Of a stretch of DNA of 22,900 nucleotides, positions 14,197 through 21,712 are shown one piece after another. A program made the position numbers and the translations under genes. This stretch comes from Endomicrobium sp. (GTDB taxonomy: Bacteria; Elusimicrobiota; Endomicrobiia; Endomicrobiales; Endomicrobiaceae), in contig JAISDY010000006.1 in assembly GCA_031264425.1 (NCBI GenBank), forward strand, positions 1-22,900, in the 5' to 3' direction. The number at the start of each line of letters is the position of its first letter. Positions within the stretch are counted from its first letter, which is position 1. Below the pieces are notes generated by a model. It was not told where the DNA came from and ran no database searches. It saw only the letters and a list, made by a program, of their open reading frames with translations.

Positions 14197-15540
14197 TTAC
14201 TGCTCTCTGTCTATAATAATAAACATAAACTCTGCTTCTGTTGTTAATTTGCCGTCAACATAAGCTTCGCCTTTCATTTTTCCGCGTCTTCCGCTGTCTT
14301 TGATAATTTCAACTCTTAACTCCAAAAAATCTCCGGGCTTTACGGGTCTGCGGAATTTTGTTTTGTCTATAGACGTAAAATACGCAAGTTTTCCCTGCAT
14401 TTCAGGTCTGGATAGAAACATAACGCACGATGTTTGAGCCATAGCCTCAACTATTAAAACACCGGGCATAATCGGTGCTCCGGGAAAATGCCCTTGAAAA
14501 AAATTTTCGTTGCCGCTTACGCACTTATAGCCCACAGCTTTGGCAGGCTGCGCGGTGTTTATTCTAACTTTATCTATCATTAAAAATGGGTATCTGTGCG
14601 GTATATATTTTAAAACTTCTTCGTGAGATAAAATTCTTTCCATTCCCGATGTTTCGCAATTTGCGTTCATTCCATCCTCCGCTTCTTTGTCTTCTTCTAT
14701 AATTGCTTCTTTTAAGAACTCTTTTAAAAAAGCAATATTGTTTTGATGTCCTGGTTTCTCGGCAACTATTTTAGCTTTTATCGGTTTGCCGGCTAAATAC
14801 AAGTCTCCCATTAAGTCTAAAATTTTATGTCTTACAAATTCATCATCATAACGCAATGGTTCTTTGTTGTGTATGCCGTTCAATCCCAAAACTATGGCAT
14901 TGTCCATAGAGCCACCAAGCGCAAGACCGTTATTTTGAAGAGCCTCTATTTCATAGTCAAAACAAAAAGTTTTAGCAGGAGCGATGTTATTTAAATAATC
15001 TTCCTTACTTATATTCCCAAAAGACATCTGTTGAAATTTTAAGAGCGGATGGTCAAACCCTATAGTACAGTCTATTTCAAGTTTGTCCGAAGGATAAGCC
15101 GTTATTTTAGTTTTTCCCGACTCAAAATGAATGGGTTTCTTTATCACATAATATTGTTTTGGAGAATCCAGCTCTTTTAATCCGCTCTTCAATAAAGTTT
15201 CCGTTATTATTTTTGCACTACCGTCAAGAATTGGAGGCTCATTGTTGTTAATCTCTATAATCAAATTATCAATTCCGAGAGCCGAGCAAGCCGACATTAT
15301 ATGCTCTATTGTGTGAATTCTAACGCCGTCTTTTTCTATGACGCTGCCTCTGACAGTAAGCCCTGAAGCCACATTTGAATAAAGAGCCGCAATTTCAGGC
15401 TTATTCTGCAAGTCGGTTCTTACAAACCTTATGCCATGTCCCGCAGGAGCAGGCTTAAAAACCACAATACTTTTATTTCCCGTGTGGAGACCAATGCCTT
15501 CAATAGAAACTTCTTTAAGAATAGTCGTTTGTTTTGCCAT
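14197..15540 (-). CDS. lpxC-fabZ: Bifunctional UDP-3-O-acyl-GlcNAc deacetylase / 3-hydroxyacyl-ACP dehydratase (LpxC-FabZ fusion)
   Basis: Residues 1 to about 280 are LpxC, the zinc deacetylase that commits the cell to lipid A. The zinc ligands are in TIEHIMSA (His) and HKILDLMGDLYLAG (His and Asp), and the catalytic His is in PGHQNN. After an acidic linker (EEDKEAEDG), residues about 300-447 are FabZ, the hot-dog-fold dehydratase, with catalytic His in PHRYPFLMID and Glu in PGVLIVEAMAQTS. FabZ competes with LpxA for 3-hydroxyacyl-ACP, so the fusion fixes the ratio between lipid A and fatty acid synthesis. Such fusions are typical of Bacteroidota and some other diderm phyla. GGAGG stands a rather long 14 bases before the ATG. 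Upstream lpxD ends seven bases away. Confidence 0.95.
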   Translation of the reverse strand: MAKQTTILKEVSIEGIGLHTGNKSIVVFKPAPAGHGIRFVRTDLQNKPEIAALYSNVASGLTVRGSVIEKDGVRIHTIEHIMSACSALGIDNLIIEINNNEPPILDGSAKIITETLLKSGLKELDSPKQYYVIKKPIHFESGKTKITAYPSDKLEIDCTIGFDHPLLKFQQMSFGNISKEDYLNNIAPAKTFCFDYEIEALQNNGLALGGSMDNAIVLGLNGIHNKEPLRYDDEFVRHKILDLMGDLYLAGKPIKAKIVAEKPGHQNNIAFLKEFLKEAIIEEDKEAEDGMNANCETSGMERILSHEEVLKYIPHRYPFLMIDKVRINTAQPAKAVGYKCVSGNENFFQGHFPGAPIMPGVLIVEAMAQTSCVMFLSRPEMQGKLAYFTSIDKTKFRRPVKPGDFLELRVEIIKDSGRRGKMKGEAYVDGKLTTEAEFMFIIIDREQ

Positions 15541-15546
15541 TTAAAT

Positions 15547-16575
15547 TTACTTATCCTCCAAAGCTTTCTTTATTTTTCTTAAATCGGAATACATTTTAGG
15601 GAGTTTTCTCATTAAAGCTCTTATCTTTATGCTTTGAGTCAGCGGAGCCATAGGATTACCCCCAACAACTTCTCCATCTTTTATATTTCCAGATATTCCG
15701 GATTGGCTTGAAATCATAACATTATTGCCTATTTTTATGTGTCCGGCAAGTCCCGTTTGCCCGCCTATTGTTACATTGTTGCCTAAACAGGTGGAACCGG
15801 ATATTCCAACTTGGGAAACTATTATGCAGTTTTCACCGATTTGAACATTATGGGCAATCATAACAAGGTTGTCTATTTTTGTGCCATTTCCTATCCTTGT
15901 GGCGTCAACAGTCGCTCTATCAATTGTGGTATTGGAGCCTATTTCAACATCGTTGCCTATTTCTACCCTTCCTATTTGGGGAATTTTTTGAGTTTTACCG
16001 TCAATAATTACAAAACCAAAACCATCCCCGCCGACAACAACTCCGGGTTGCAAAATAACCCTGTCGCCTATTAAAGAATTTTCTCTTATTACGACATTGG
16101 AATATATTAAACAATCATTTCCAACCTTTACGTCTTTAGCTATGTAAACGTTAGGGAAAATTTTAGCATTATCCCCAATTGTGGCGCCATCTTCAATCAC
16201 GACATTTTGACCTATGTATGCGGCTTTGCCGATTTTGGCTTTATCAGATATTGACGCCGACTGATGAATTTTTTTATTTATTAAAGATAACCTTTCTTTC
16301 TCTATAATAGAAAGAACTATGCCGTACGCATACTGAGGATTTTTAACTTTGATTATATTTTTATTTTTGAATTGAGCAACATCGCTATCTAACCCGACAA
16401 AAATAACGCCAGCCCGCGTGTTTAATGCCTCTTGCAGGTATTTCAAATTCCCAAGAAAAGAAACGTCATTACTTTTTGCTTCCAAAAGACCATTTACTCC
16501 CGTTAAAACAACGTCTTTATTACCAATAAGTTCCCCGGAAACAAGTGCCGCAAGTTCAATTGCCGTAAATCTCAT
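15547..16575 (-). CDS. lpxD: UDP-3-O-acylglucosamine N-acyltransferase LpxD
   Basis: Adds the second acyl chain, at the 2-amine, in the third step of lipid A synthesis. The N-terminal uridine-binding domain spans about 1-100 ([14 protein letters not shown], then [10 protein letters not shown]). Hexapeptide repeats run from 105 to 310 and a C-terminal helix ([20 protein letters not shown]) follows. The catalytic His is His242 in MIAHNVQIG, matching E. coli His239. Length 342 is normal. AAGGA lies seven bases before the ATG, and the stop of ompH directly precedes the start. The order bamA-ompH-lpxD is the classic one in Gram-negative bacteria. Confidence 0.95.
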   Translation of the reverse strand: MRFTAIELAALVSGELIGNKDVVLTGVNGLLEAKSNDVSFLGNLKYLQEALNTRAGVIFVGLDSDVAQFKNKNIIKVKNPQYAYGIVLSIIEKERLSLINKKIHQSASISDKAKIGKAAYIGQNVVIEDGATIGDNAKIFPNVYIAKDVKVGNDCLIYSNVVIRENSLIGDRVILQPGVVVGGDGFGFVIIDGKTQKIPQIGRVEIGNDVEIGSNTTIDRATVDATRIGNGTKIDNLVMIAHNVQIGENCIIVSQVGISGSTCLGNNVTIGGQTGLAGHIKIGNNVMISSQSGISGNIKDGEVVGGNPMAPLTQSIKIRALMRKLPKMYSDLRKIKKALEDK

Positions 16576-17151
16576 TTATCTATCCTTTGCCATTTTTATA
16601 ACTTCATTAGTTACGTCTTTGCACTTTTCCGTTACGACGCTTTGCTTATCCAAAACTATTGTCGCTTTATGTTTTTTAAGTTCTTCTTTGAGCAAAGATT
16701 CTATATCCTTTAAAACTTCAGCCGTATTCCTCTTTTCCATTAAAGCTATTTCAGTTTTTGTTCTTTCAGACAAATCGGAAATTTCCAATTTTTTATCGTT
16801 TATCAATCCGCGAATATCGCTTAATTGCCTGAGAAGATCATCAAAAGGACTGTTTTCAGACTTTGCCTCCAATATTTTTAAATTAACGATTTTCGCTTGT
16901 TCTTTAAGCGCATTAAGCTCTTTCACACGGTTCTCAATAGCGTCTTTACGCGTTTTTATAAAAGTTTTTATTTCTTTCTTATACTCTAAAGTCATGGGGT
17001 GAAAATTAAAAACTCTCTCCATATCAACAAAAATAATATTGTCTTGGATGACTTGATTTTCAACCGGCTCGTCAATACGTTCAACTGCTCCGTTTATAGG
17101 TATTTCAAAACAAAAAACGGCAGGCGCAATGAAGAAAAGAAACAATAACAA
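16576..17151 (-). CDS. ompH: OmpH/Skp-family periplasmic chaperone, apparent frame break in the signal peptide
   Basis: Skp/OmpH trimers hold unfolded outer membrane proteins in the periplasm and hand them to BamA, encoded just upstream. The mature part has the family start IIFVDMERVFNFHPMT, a long charged coiled coil (about 55-150) and the closing beta strands (ATIVLDKQSVV). The start is faulty: in this frame the only candidate is a TTG at 17151 without a ribosome site, giving a signal peptide with no basic N-region. An ATG at 17171 with AGGGA directly before it reads MVFKKN in another frame. One extra base in the A5T5 tract (17150-17159) would join them as MVFKKKFLLLFLFFIAPA, a perfect signal peptide. 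Either the tract has lost a base (mutation, sequencing error) or slippage restores the frame. Confidence 0.82.
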   Translation of the reverse strand: MLLFLFFIAPAVFCFEIPINGAVERIDEPVENQVIQDNIIFVDMERVFNFHPMTLEYKKEIKTFIKTRKDAIENRVKELNALKEQAKIVNLKILEAKSENSPFDDLLRQLSDIRGLINDKKLEISDLSERTKTEIALMEKRNTAEVLKDIESLLKEELKKHKATIVLDKQSVVTEKCKDVTNEVIKMAKDR

Positions 17152-17159
17152 AAATTTTT
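17150..17159 (-). other. A5T5 tract at the probable frame break in ompH
   Basis: On the minus strand five A are followed by five T between the well-placed ATG (17171) and the hydrophobic core of the signal peptide. The frame before the tract and the frame after it differ by one base; adding a single A or T gives an uninterrupted secretory N-terminus. Confidence 0.5.
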
Positions 17160-17227
17160 CTTAAAAACCATTCCCTATCCTAAAAGTTGATTATGCAAAC
17201 CGTTGTCTAAAGGGAAAACTTTACAAA

Positions 17228-19480
17228 TTACATCGGCAAACCTATGGAGAAGTATATATCTTGTAAACTTTCTTTTTCTTTATGATTAAATCCATACGCC
17301 CAGCCAATTCTTATAGGAAATGCCGGCGTTGCAAGCCTCAATTCAAAGCCTGACGAGGAACGAAGATTATTCTCACCTGTTCCAAGCCATTTTACAGTTC
17401 CGCGCCTTCCCCAATCTCCGCCTATATCGTAGAAGAAAGCTCCAACTAAAATTGAGTTGCCTCTTTCTGCTACTATTGGGAATTTATATTCAAAATTAAG
17501 AACGGCTTTATAATTACCGCCGTTGTCAGGACCTATTTCCGTTCTGTATTTATAACCTCTTACGCTTTCGGGTCCTCCTATATAGAATCGCTCATAAAGA
17601 GGAACTGTCTTTGAATGTCCGTAAGATACTATAGATCCAACTTCCAATCTCGCGCTAAGAACAAACTTCCAAACTACCGGCAAAAACCAAGAGCTCTTAA
17701 AAACTGTTCTTACATAATCCACCTCTCCGCCTAAATAAGATCCCGCAAGATTAACTCCTAATGATTGCCTGTTGCCTCTTGTCGGGTCATATCTATAATC
17801 AAGAGAATCATATACTATTTGCGCAAATACGCTAGTCGTTCTATCTTGAGATAAATCCGAGTCCTCTTCTATTCTCTGTTTGACTGAATCGTCAATTTTG
17901 GAAAGTATTACATTTTCATATCTATAACCAAACATTAAACTTACAAGCGGACTGATTCTAGGACCTACGCCAATTGAAAAGCCTGTTCTATGCTCCTCAT
18001 AAGCGTTAGTGACGTCTGCATAATCCTTCTTTCTAAGCATATCAAATACGCTTAAAGTTAAGCTCGCATTTTTATTAAAAATATAAGGCTCAGTCCAACT
18101 TATGTTGAAATTTGTCTTTTTCTTTCCATACTCAACCGAGAAATCCAAATGTTGACCTAATCCAAACAAATTCATATGCATAAGACCGACTGTAAAAACA
18201 ACTTCGTCAACGGAAGAATAGCCTACACCGGCATTGATATTGCCCGGTTTTCCTTCCGTAATTTCAAGGGCTAAATCCACAATATTAGGAGCGCCGGTAG
18301 GCAATAGATGAGGCTCAACACCGTCAATGAAACCTAAATTTCTTATCCTTTGAACACTTCCTATAAGCTTTTTTCTTGAAAATACGTGTTCAGGTTTTAA
18401 TAACAACTCTCTTCTGATAACTTTTTCTTTAGTGGACTCCAACCCTTCTATGTAAATATTGCCGACATAAACAACCGAATTCTCTTTTATATTCCAATCA
18501 ATATTTACAATATCGCCGCTCTTATGAAAATCTGGAACAATTTGGGCTTGGAGATACCCTTTGTCTGCATAAGACTCGGCAATCTCCTGTTTTGTTTCGG
18601 CAATTTTTTGCTCGTTAAACGCCTGTCCCTTTTTAAATTTTACAGTCTTTTTCAGTTCTTTGTCTTCTAGTACAGAATTTCCGTCAAAAGCGATTTCCCC
18701 TATTTTATATTTGACGCCTTCACTTATGTTTAAAGTTAAAAACATTTCCGTTCTAGATTTATTAAAAGAAACCGTGGATGTTACAAGTTTATAATCCATA
18801 AAACCGTTATTCTTATAAAAAGTCTCTATGCCTAATAAATCCTTTTGATAATTTTCATCTTTAAATATTTTTTGAGGTCTTATTTTTTTCATAAGTTTAA
18901 GAATCTTTTTCTTAGGATATGAAATGACGCCTTCAATTTTAACGTCGCCTATTAAAATTTTATTATTTTCTGTTATAAGGAAAGTCACTGTCATTCTGTT
19001 TGTATCTATGTCAATGGTGGGATAAGCTTCAATGACGCAGTCGGCATACCCCTTATCTCCGTATAATTTTAGTATTTTTTTCTTTGATTCTTCCAACTTT
19101 AAAATATCATAAAAATCTTTTTCCTTTAGAATGCTGGCGCCTTTCAGCTTATTATTTGAAAATTCAACGTTGCCTTTAAAAACCATACTCTCTACATAGG
19201 GCTTTTCAACAACATCAAACGTGAGAACGCCGGCATTCCTGTCAAAAGTAAAAGTGCACTCGTCAAAATATCCAAGCTCGGTAATAGAGCGAACTGCAGC
19301 TCTTGCCGACTCTACGGAATATTCTTTGCCTTTCTTAAGTTTTATTTCTGATAAAACGGTTTTTTCTTTTACATTGCGCAAACCTTTAACATTTACCTTA
19401 GAAATTATATTGTCGGCATAGGCGAACGCGGACATTAACGTGCAAACGCATAGTCCCGTCAAAAATAAACGAAGCTTCAC
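17228..19480 (-). CDS. bamA: Outer membrane protein assembly factor BamA
   Basis: BamA is the core of the BAM complex that inserts beta-barrel proteins into the outer membrane. From the GTG at 19480 it is 750 residues: a signal peptide (MKLRLFLTGLCVCTLMSAFA, cleavage after AYA at 22), five POTRA domains to about residue 410, then the 16-strand Omp85 barrel with the loop-6 motif VRGY. The longest open frame starts 10 codons earlier at TTG 19510, but the perfect AGGAGG at 19487-19492 lies six bases before the GTG and a signal peptide then begins directly. The C-terminus is YFSIGLPM; the usual last residue of the beta-signal is Phe or Trp, so a final Met is unusual. It opens the envelope operon together with ompH. 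Confidence 0.95.
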   Translation of the reverse strand: MKLRLFLTGLCVCTLMSAFAYADNIISKVNVKGLRNVKEKTVLSEIKLKKGKEYSVESARAAVRSITELGYFDECTFTFDRNAGVLTFDVVEKPYVESMVFKGNVEFSNNKLKGASILKEKDFYDILKLEESKKKILKLYGDKGYADCVIEAYPTIDIDTNRMTVTFLITENNKILIGDVKIEGVISYPKKKILKLMKKIRPQKIFKDENYQKDLLGIETFYKNNGFMDYKLVTSTVSFNKSRTEMFLTLNISEGVKYKIGEIAFDGNSVLEDKELKKTVKFKKGQAFNEQKIAETKQEIAESYADKGYLQAQIVPDFHKSGDIVNIDWNIKENSVVYVGNIYIEGLESTKEKVIRRELLLKPEHVFSRKKLIGSVQRIRNLGFIDGVEPHLLPTGAPNIVDLALEITEGKPGNINAGVGYSSVDEVVFTVGLMHMNLFGLGQHLDFSVEYGKKKTNFNISWTEPYIFNKNASLTLSVFDMLRKKDYADVTNAYEEHRTGFSIGVGPRISPLVSLMFGYRYENVILSKIDDSVKQRIEEDSDLSQDRTTSVFAQIVYDSLDYRYDPTRGNRQSLGVNLAGSYLGGEVDYVRTVFKSSWFLPVVWKFVLSARLEVGSIVSYGHSKTVPLYERFYIGGPESVRGYKYRTEIGPDNGGNYKAVLNFEYKFPIVAERGNSILVGAFFYDIGGDWGRRGTVKWLGTGENNLRSSSGFELRLATPAFPIRIGWAYGFNHKEKESLQDIYFSIGLPM

Positions 19481-19486
19481 AGCAAA

Positions 19487-19492
19487 CCTCCT
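19487..19492 (-). promoter_or_regulatory. Ribosome binding site that sets the bamA start
   Basis: A perfect AGGAGG (minus strand) six bases before GTG 19480. It lies inside the upstream extension of the open frame and decides for the GTG over the TTG at 19510. Confidence 0.8.
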
Positions 19493-19539
19493 AAAATTAT
19501 ATTTTATCAAAAAAGTTTACTAACTAGATAAATATTACT

Positions 19540-20328
19540 TTAACTTGCATTTGCGCTGCTTTCCCAAATAATACGTATTCCTTCCAGAGTCAAATTTGGT
19601 AGAATAATTTCTATTTCCTTTATTTCGCCCACCATAAGACCTGCAAGACCGCCTGTAGCTATTATATGTTTTAATTCCATTTCATTCTTTATTCTTCCAA
19701 GAAGTTCTTTAACAAGCCCAATATAGCCGAAATAAAGTCCAGACTGTATGCACTCCACAGTTGTATTTCCTATTGATTTTAGAGGTTTTCTCATCTCAAC
19801 TTGCGGCAACTGGGCAGTTTTCAAACTTAAAGCCTGAGCCGATATCGCATGTCCCGGCGCTATAGCACCGCCTATGTATCTGCCTTTTTCGTCTATGCAA
19901 TCAAAAGTAGTGGCAGTTCCAAAATCTATGATAACGCAACCGCCCCCATACATGGAATAAGCGGCAACCGCATCGGCAATTCTGTCAGCTCCAACTTCTT
20001 TGGGATTTGGCACATTAAAAACAATGCCGCCTGAATTAATATGGTTTATAAAAAAAGCTTTTTGCCCGAAATAATTTCTTACTAAATCTTCAAAAACAAG
20101 ATTTAAAGACGGCACAACGCTTGATACTCCTATACCTATTACTTTTTTTGCGTCAAAACCGGAATAAAAAAACATATTCATAAACATTGTAGCATACTCA
20201 TCGGAAGTTTGCTCTTTTATAGTAAACATTCTCCAAACTTTTAACGGTTCGGGCAAAACTTTTCCGTTTTGCACATTAAATAAACCTATGGTTATATTTG
20301 TATTGCCTATGTCTAAAGCTAAAAACAT
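19540..20328 (-). CDS. coaX: Type III pantothenate kinase
   Basis: Phosphorylates pantothenate, the first step of coenzyme A synthesis, in the cytoplasm as a dimer. It belongs to the ASKHA fold: the phosphate-1 motif LALDIGNTNITIG holds Asp6, GADRIADAVAAY (113-124) binds pantothenate, the phosphate-2 motif IDFGTATTFD has Asp135, and the adenosine motif TGGLAGL is near the C-terminus. Length 262 is typical. Type III kinases need a monovalent cation and are not inhibited by CoA. AGAGG lies five bases before the ATG; fumarase beta ends 18 bases upstream and bamA begins about 60 bases downstream. No link in function to either neighbour is apparent. Confidence 0.95.
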   Translation of the reverse strand: MFLALDIGNTNITIGLFNVQNGKVLPEPLKVWRMFTIKEQTSDEYATMFMNMFFYSGFDAKKVIGIGVSSVVPSLNLVFEDLVRNYFGQKAFFINHINSGGIVFNVPNPKEVGADRIADAVAAYSMYGGGCVIIDFGTATTFDCIDEKGRYIGGAIAPGHAISAQALSLKTAQLPQVEMRKPLKSIGNTTVECIQSGLYFGYIGLVKELLGRIKNEMELKHIIATGGLAGLMVGEIKEIEIILPNLTLEGIRIIWESSANAS

Positions 20329-20345
20329 GTTTTCCTCTTAAGCAC

Positions 20346-20876
20346 TTACAAGACAATCTTATTAAAAATATTATTGCCGAAACTATCTATCGCGACAATT
20401 AATGGCATATCTTCAACTTCAAATCTATAAATGGATTCAGGTCCTAAATCTTCAAAAACTAACAATTCAGATTTTTTTACTCTTTTTGAAATAAGAGCGC
20501 CGACACCGCCTGTCGCGACAAGATATACCGCGTTGTTTTCTTTTAAGGATTTTACCGCCGATTCCGATCTGGTGCCTTTACCTATCAAAACTTTAACGCC
20601 TTCTTTTAAAATCCTTGGCGTATAAACATCCATTCTGGAAGACGTTGTGGGTCCGCAAGATCCGACAATTTCTCCCGGCTTTGTCGGAGTCGGTCCGCAG
20701 TAATAGATTACAGAATTTTTTAAATCAATAGGAAGCTCTTCGCCTTTGTTTAAAATATCCACAATTCTTTTATGGGCTGCGTCTCTTGCCGTATAGATAT
20801 TCCCACTGAGTAGAATTTTCTGTCCGACTTTTATATCTTTAATATTTAAAATTAAATCTTGTAAATTTATTTTCAT
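20346..20876 (-). CDS. fumB: Class I fumarate hydratase, beta (C-terminal) subunit
   Basis: With the alpha subunit it hydrates fumarate to malate reversibly. The 176-residue chain corresponds to the C-terminal half of one-chain class I fumarases: YTARDAAHKR (29-38), the substrate-binding GPTPTKPGEIVGSCGPTT segment (61-78) followed by SSRMD, and the GKG and ATGGVGAL stretches are intact. Its ATG overlaps the alpha stop by four bases, as expected for subunits made in equal amounts. The related L(+)-tartrate dehydratase has the same subunit split, but the malic enzyme gene just before the alpha gene supports fumarase. The symbol is used here for the beta subunit, not for E. coli FumB. Confidence 0.9.
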   Translation of the reverse strand: MKINLQDLILNIKDIKVGQKILLSGNIYTARDAAHKRIVDILNKGEELPIDLKNSVIYYCGPTPTKPGEIVGSCGPTTSSRMDVYTPRILKEGVKVLIGKGTRSESAVKSLKENNAVYLVATGGVGALISKRVKKSELLVFEDLGPESIYRFEVEDMPLIVAIDSFGNNIFNKIVL

Positions 20877-21712
20877 ATACTAATTTTCTTTCTTCTACAG
20901 GAATGGCATTGAATGCTTACCGCAACGGGGAGCGAAGCTATGTGCGTTGGTTTTGTGGCTATAAATACAGCAAGTGCCGTCGGATTGCCGCTCATTCCCA
21001 TTGGTCCTATATTTAATTTGTTAATTTCGGAAAGAAGTTCTTGTTCTTTTTTGGCATAAAATGTATTTTTATTAGCGTTTCCTATTTCTCTAAGTAATGT
21101 TTTTTTTGACAAAAGTCCAACTGAAGCAAAATCGCCGCCTATTCCAACGCCGACTATAAGAGGAGGGCAAGCGTCTCCGCCTTTATCCTTTACAACACTT
21201 AGCACAAACTCTTTCACGCCTTCCCAACCTGCAGAAGGCGTAAGCATCTTTAACGCCGAAGCGTTTTCACTGCCGCCGCCCTTAGGAAGAAATGTAATTT
21301 CTATTTTATCGCCGGAAACAATATCAATATAAATATTACTTGGCGTATTGTCCATTGTGTTTTTTCTCTCAATCGGGTCAGAAACAATAGATTTGCGAAG
21401 GTAATTATCCGCATAGCCCAAAGCAACGCCTTTGTTTATCGCATCGTAAATATTTCCGTTTTCTATATATACGTCTTTGCCAAGTTTTATAAAAAAATTT
21501 GCCGTTCCCGTGTCTTGACACAAAGGAACCTTCTCTTTTTTTGCAATAGCCGCGTTGTCCGCTATTTGCTCTAATATGTCGTGAGACGTTCCGCTTTCTT
21601 GAGGAATAAAGACATTTACGGATTTTAGAACATCGTCAGGAAGATTATAATTTGCTTTGGCGCACAAATCTTTAACGGTGCTTGTTATAATATTTGATTC
21701 TATTTTTCGCAC
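20873..21712 (-). CDS. fumA: Class I fumarate hydratase, alpha (N-terminal, Fe-S) subunit
   Basis: This subunit carries the oxygen-sensitive [4Fe-4S] cluster of two-subunit class I fumarases. The three expected cysteine ligands are Cys65 in PLCQDTGTANFF, Cys182 in DACPPLIVG and Cys269 in IQCHSCRR. Length 279 is typical. The start is a GTG at 21712 inside the end of the malic enzyme gene, with AAGG about 13 bases upstream; no better in-frame start is seen. The C-terminus ends shortly after the third cysteine, as usual. An oxygen-labile fumarase fits an anaerobic life. With malic enzyme it connects pyruvate, malate and fumarate, either for fumarate as electron acceptor or for malate use. A tartrate dehydratase alpha subunit is the main alternative. 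Confidence 0.9.
   Translation of the reverse strand: MRKIESNIITSTVKDLCAKANYNLPDDVLKSVNVFIPQESGTSHDILEQIADNAAIAKKEKVPLCQDTGTANFFIKLGKDVYIENGNIYDAINKGVALGYADNYLRKSIVSDPIERKNTMDNTPSNIYIDIVSGDKIEITFLPKGGGSENASALKMLTPSAGWEGVKEFVLSVVKDKGGDACPPLIVGVGIGGDFASVGLLSKKTLLREIGNANKNTFYAKKEQELLSEINKLNIGPMGMSGNPTALAVFIATKPTHIASLPVAVSIQCHSCRRKKISI

Noticed and set aside
16418..17002. A 194-codon open frame on the plus strand opposite lpxD and ompH
   Set aside because: It lies antisense to two clear genes, its serine/phenylalanine/leucine-rich translation matches no family, and long antisense frames are expected opposite lysine- and glutamate-rich coding DNA.
17166..17216. Possible RNA stem (TTCCCT with AGGGAA) covering the ompH ribosome site and ATG
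   Set aside because: Only six pairs close a loop of more than 30 bases; too weak to support a regulatory structure.
19493..19504. TATAAT-like sequence just upstream of bamA as a promoter
   Set aside because: It is only a few bases before AGGAGG, so a transcript from it would start within the ribosome site, and no -35 element stands at the right distance.
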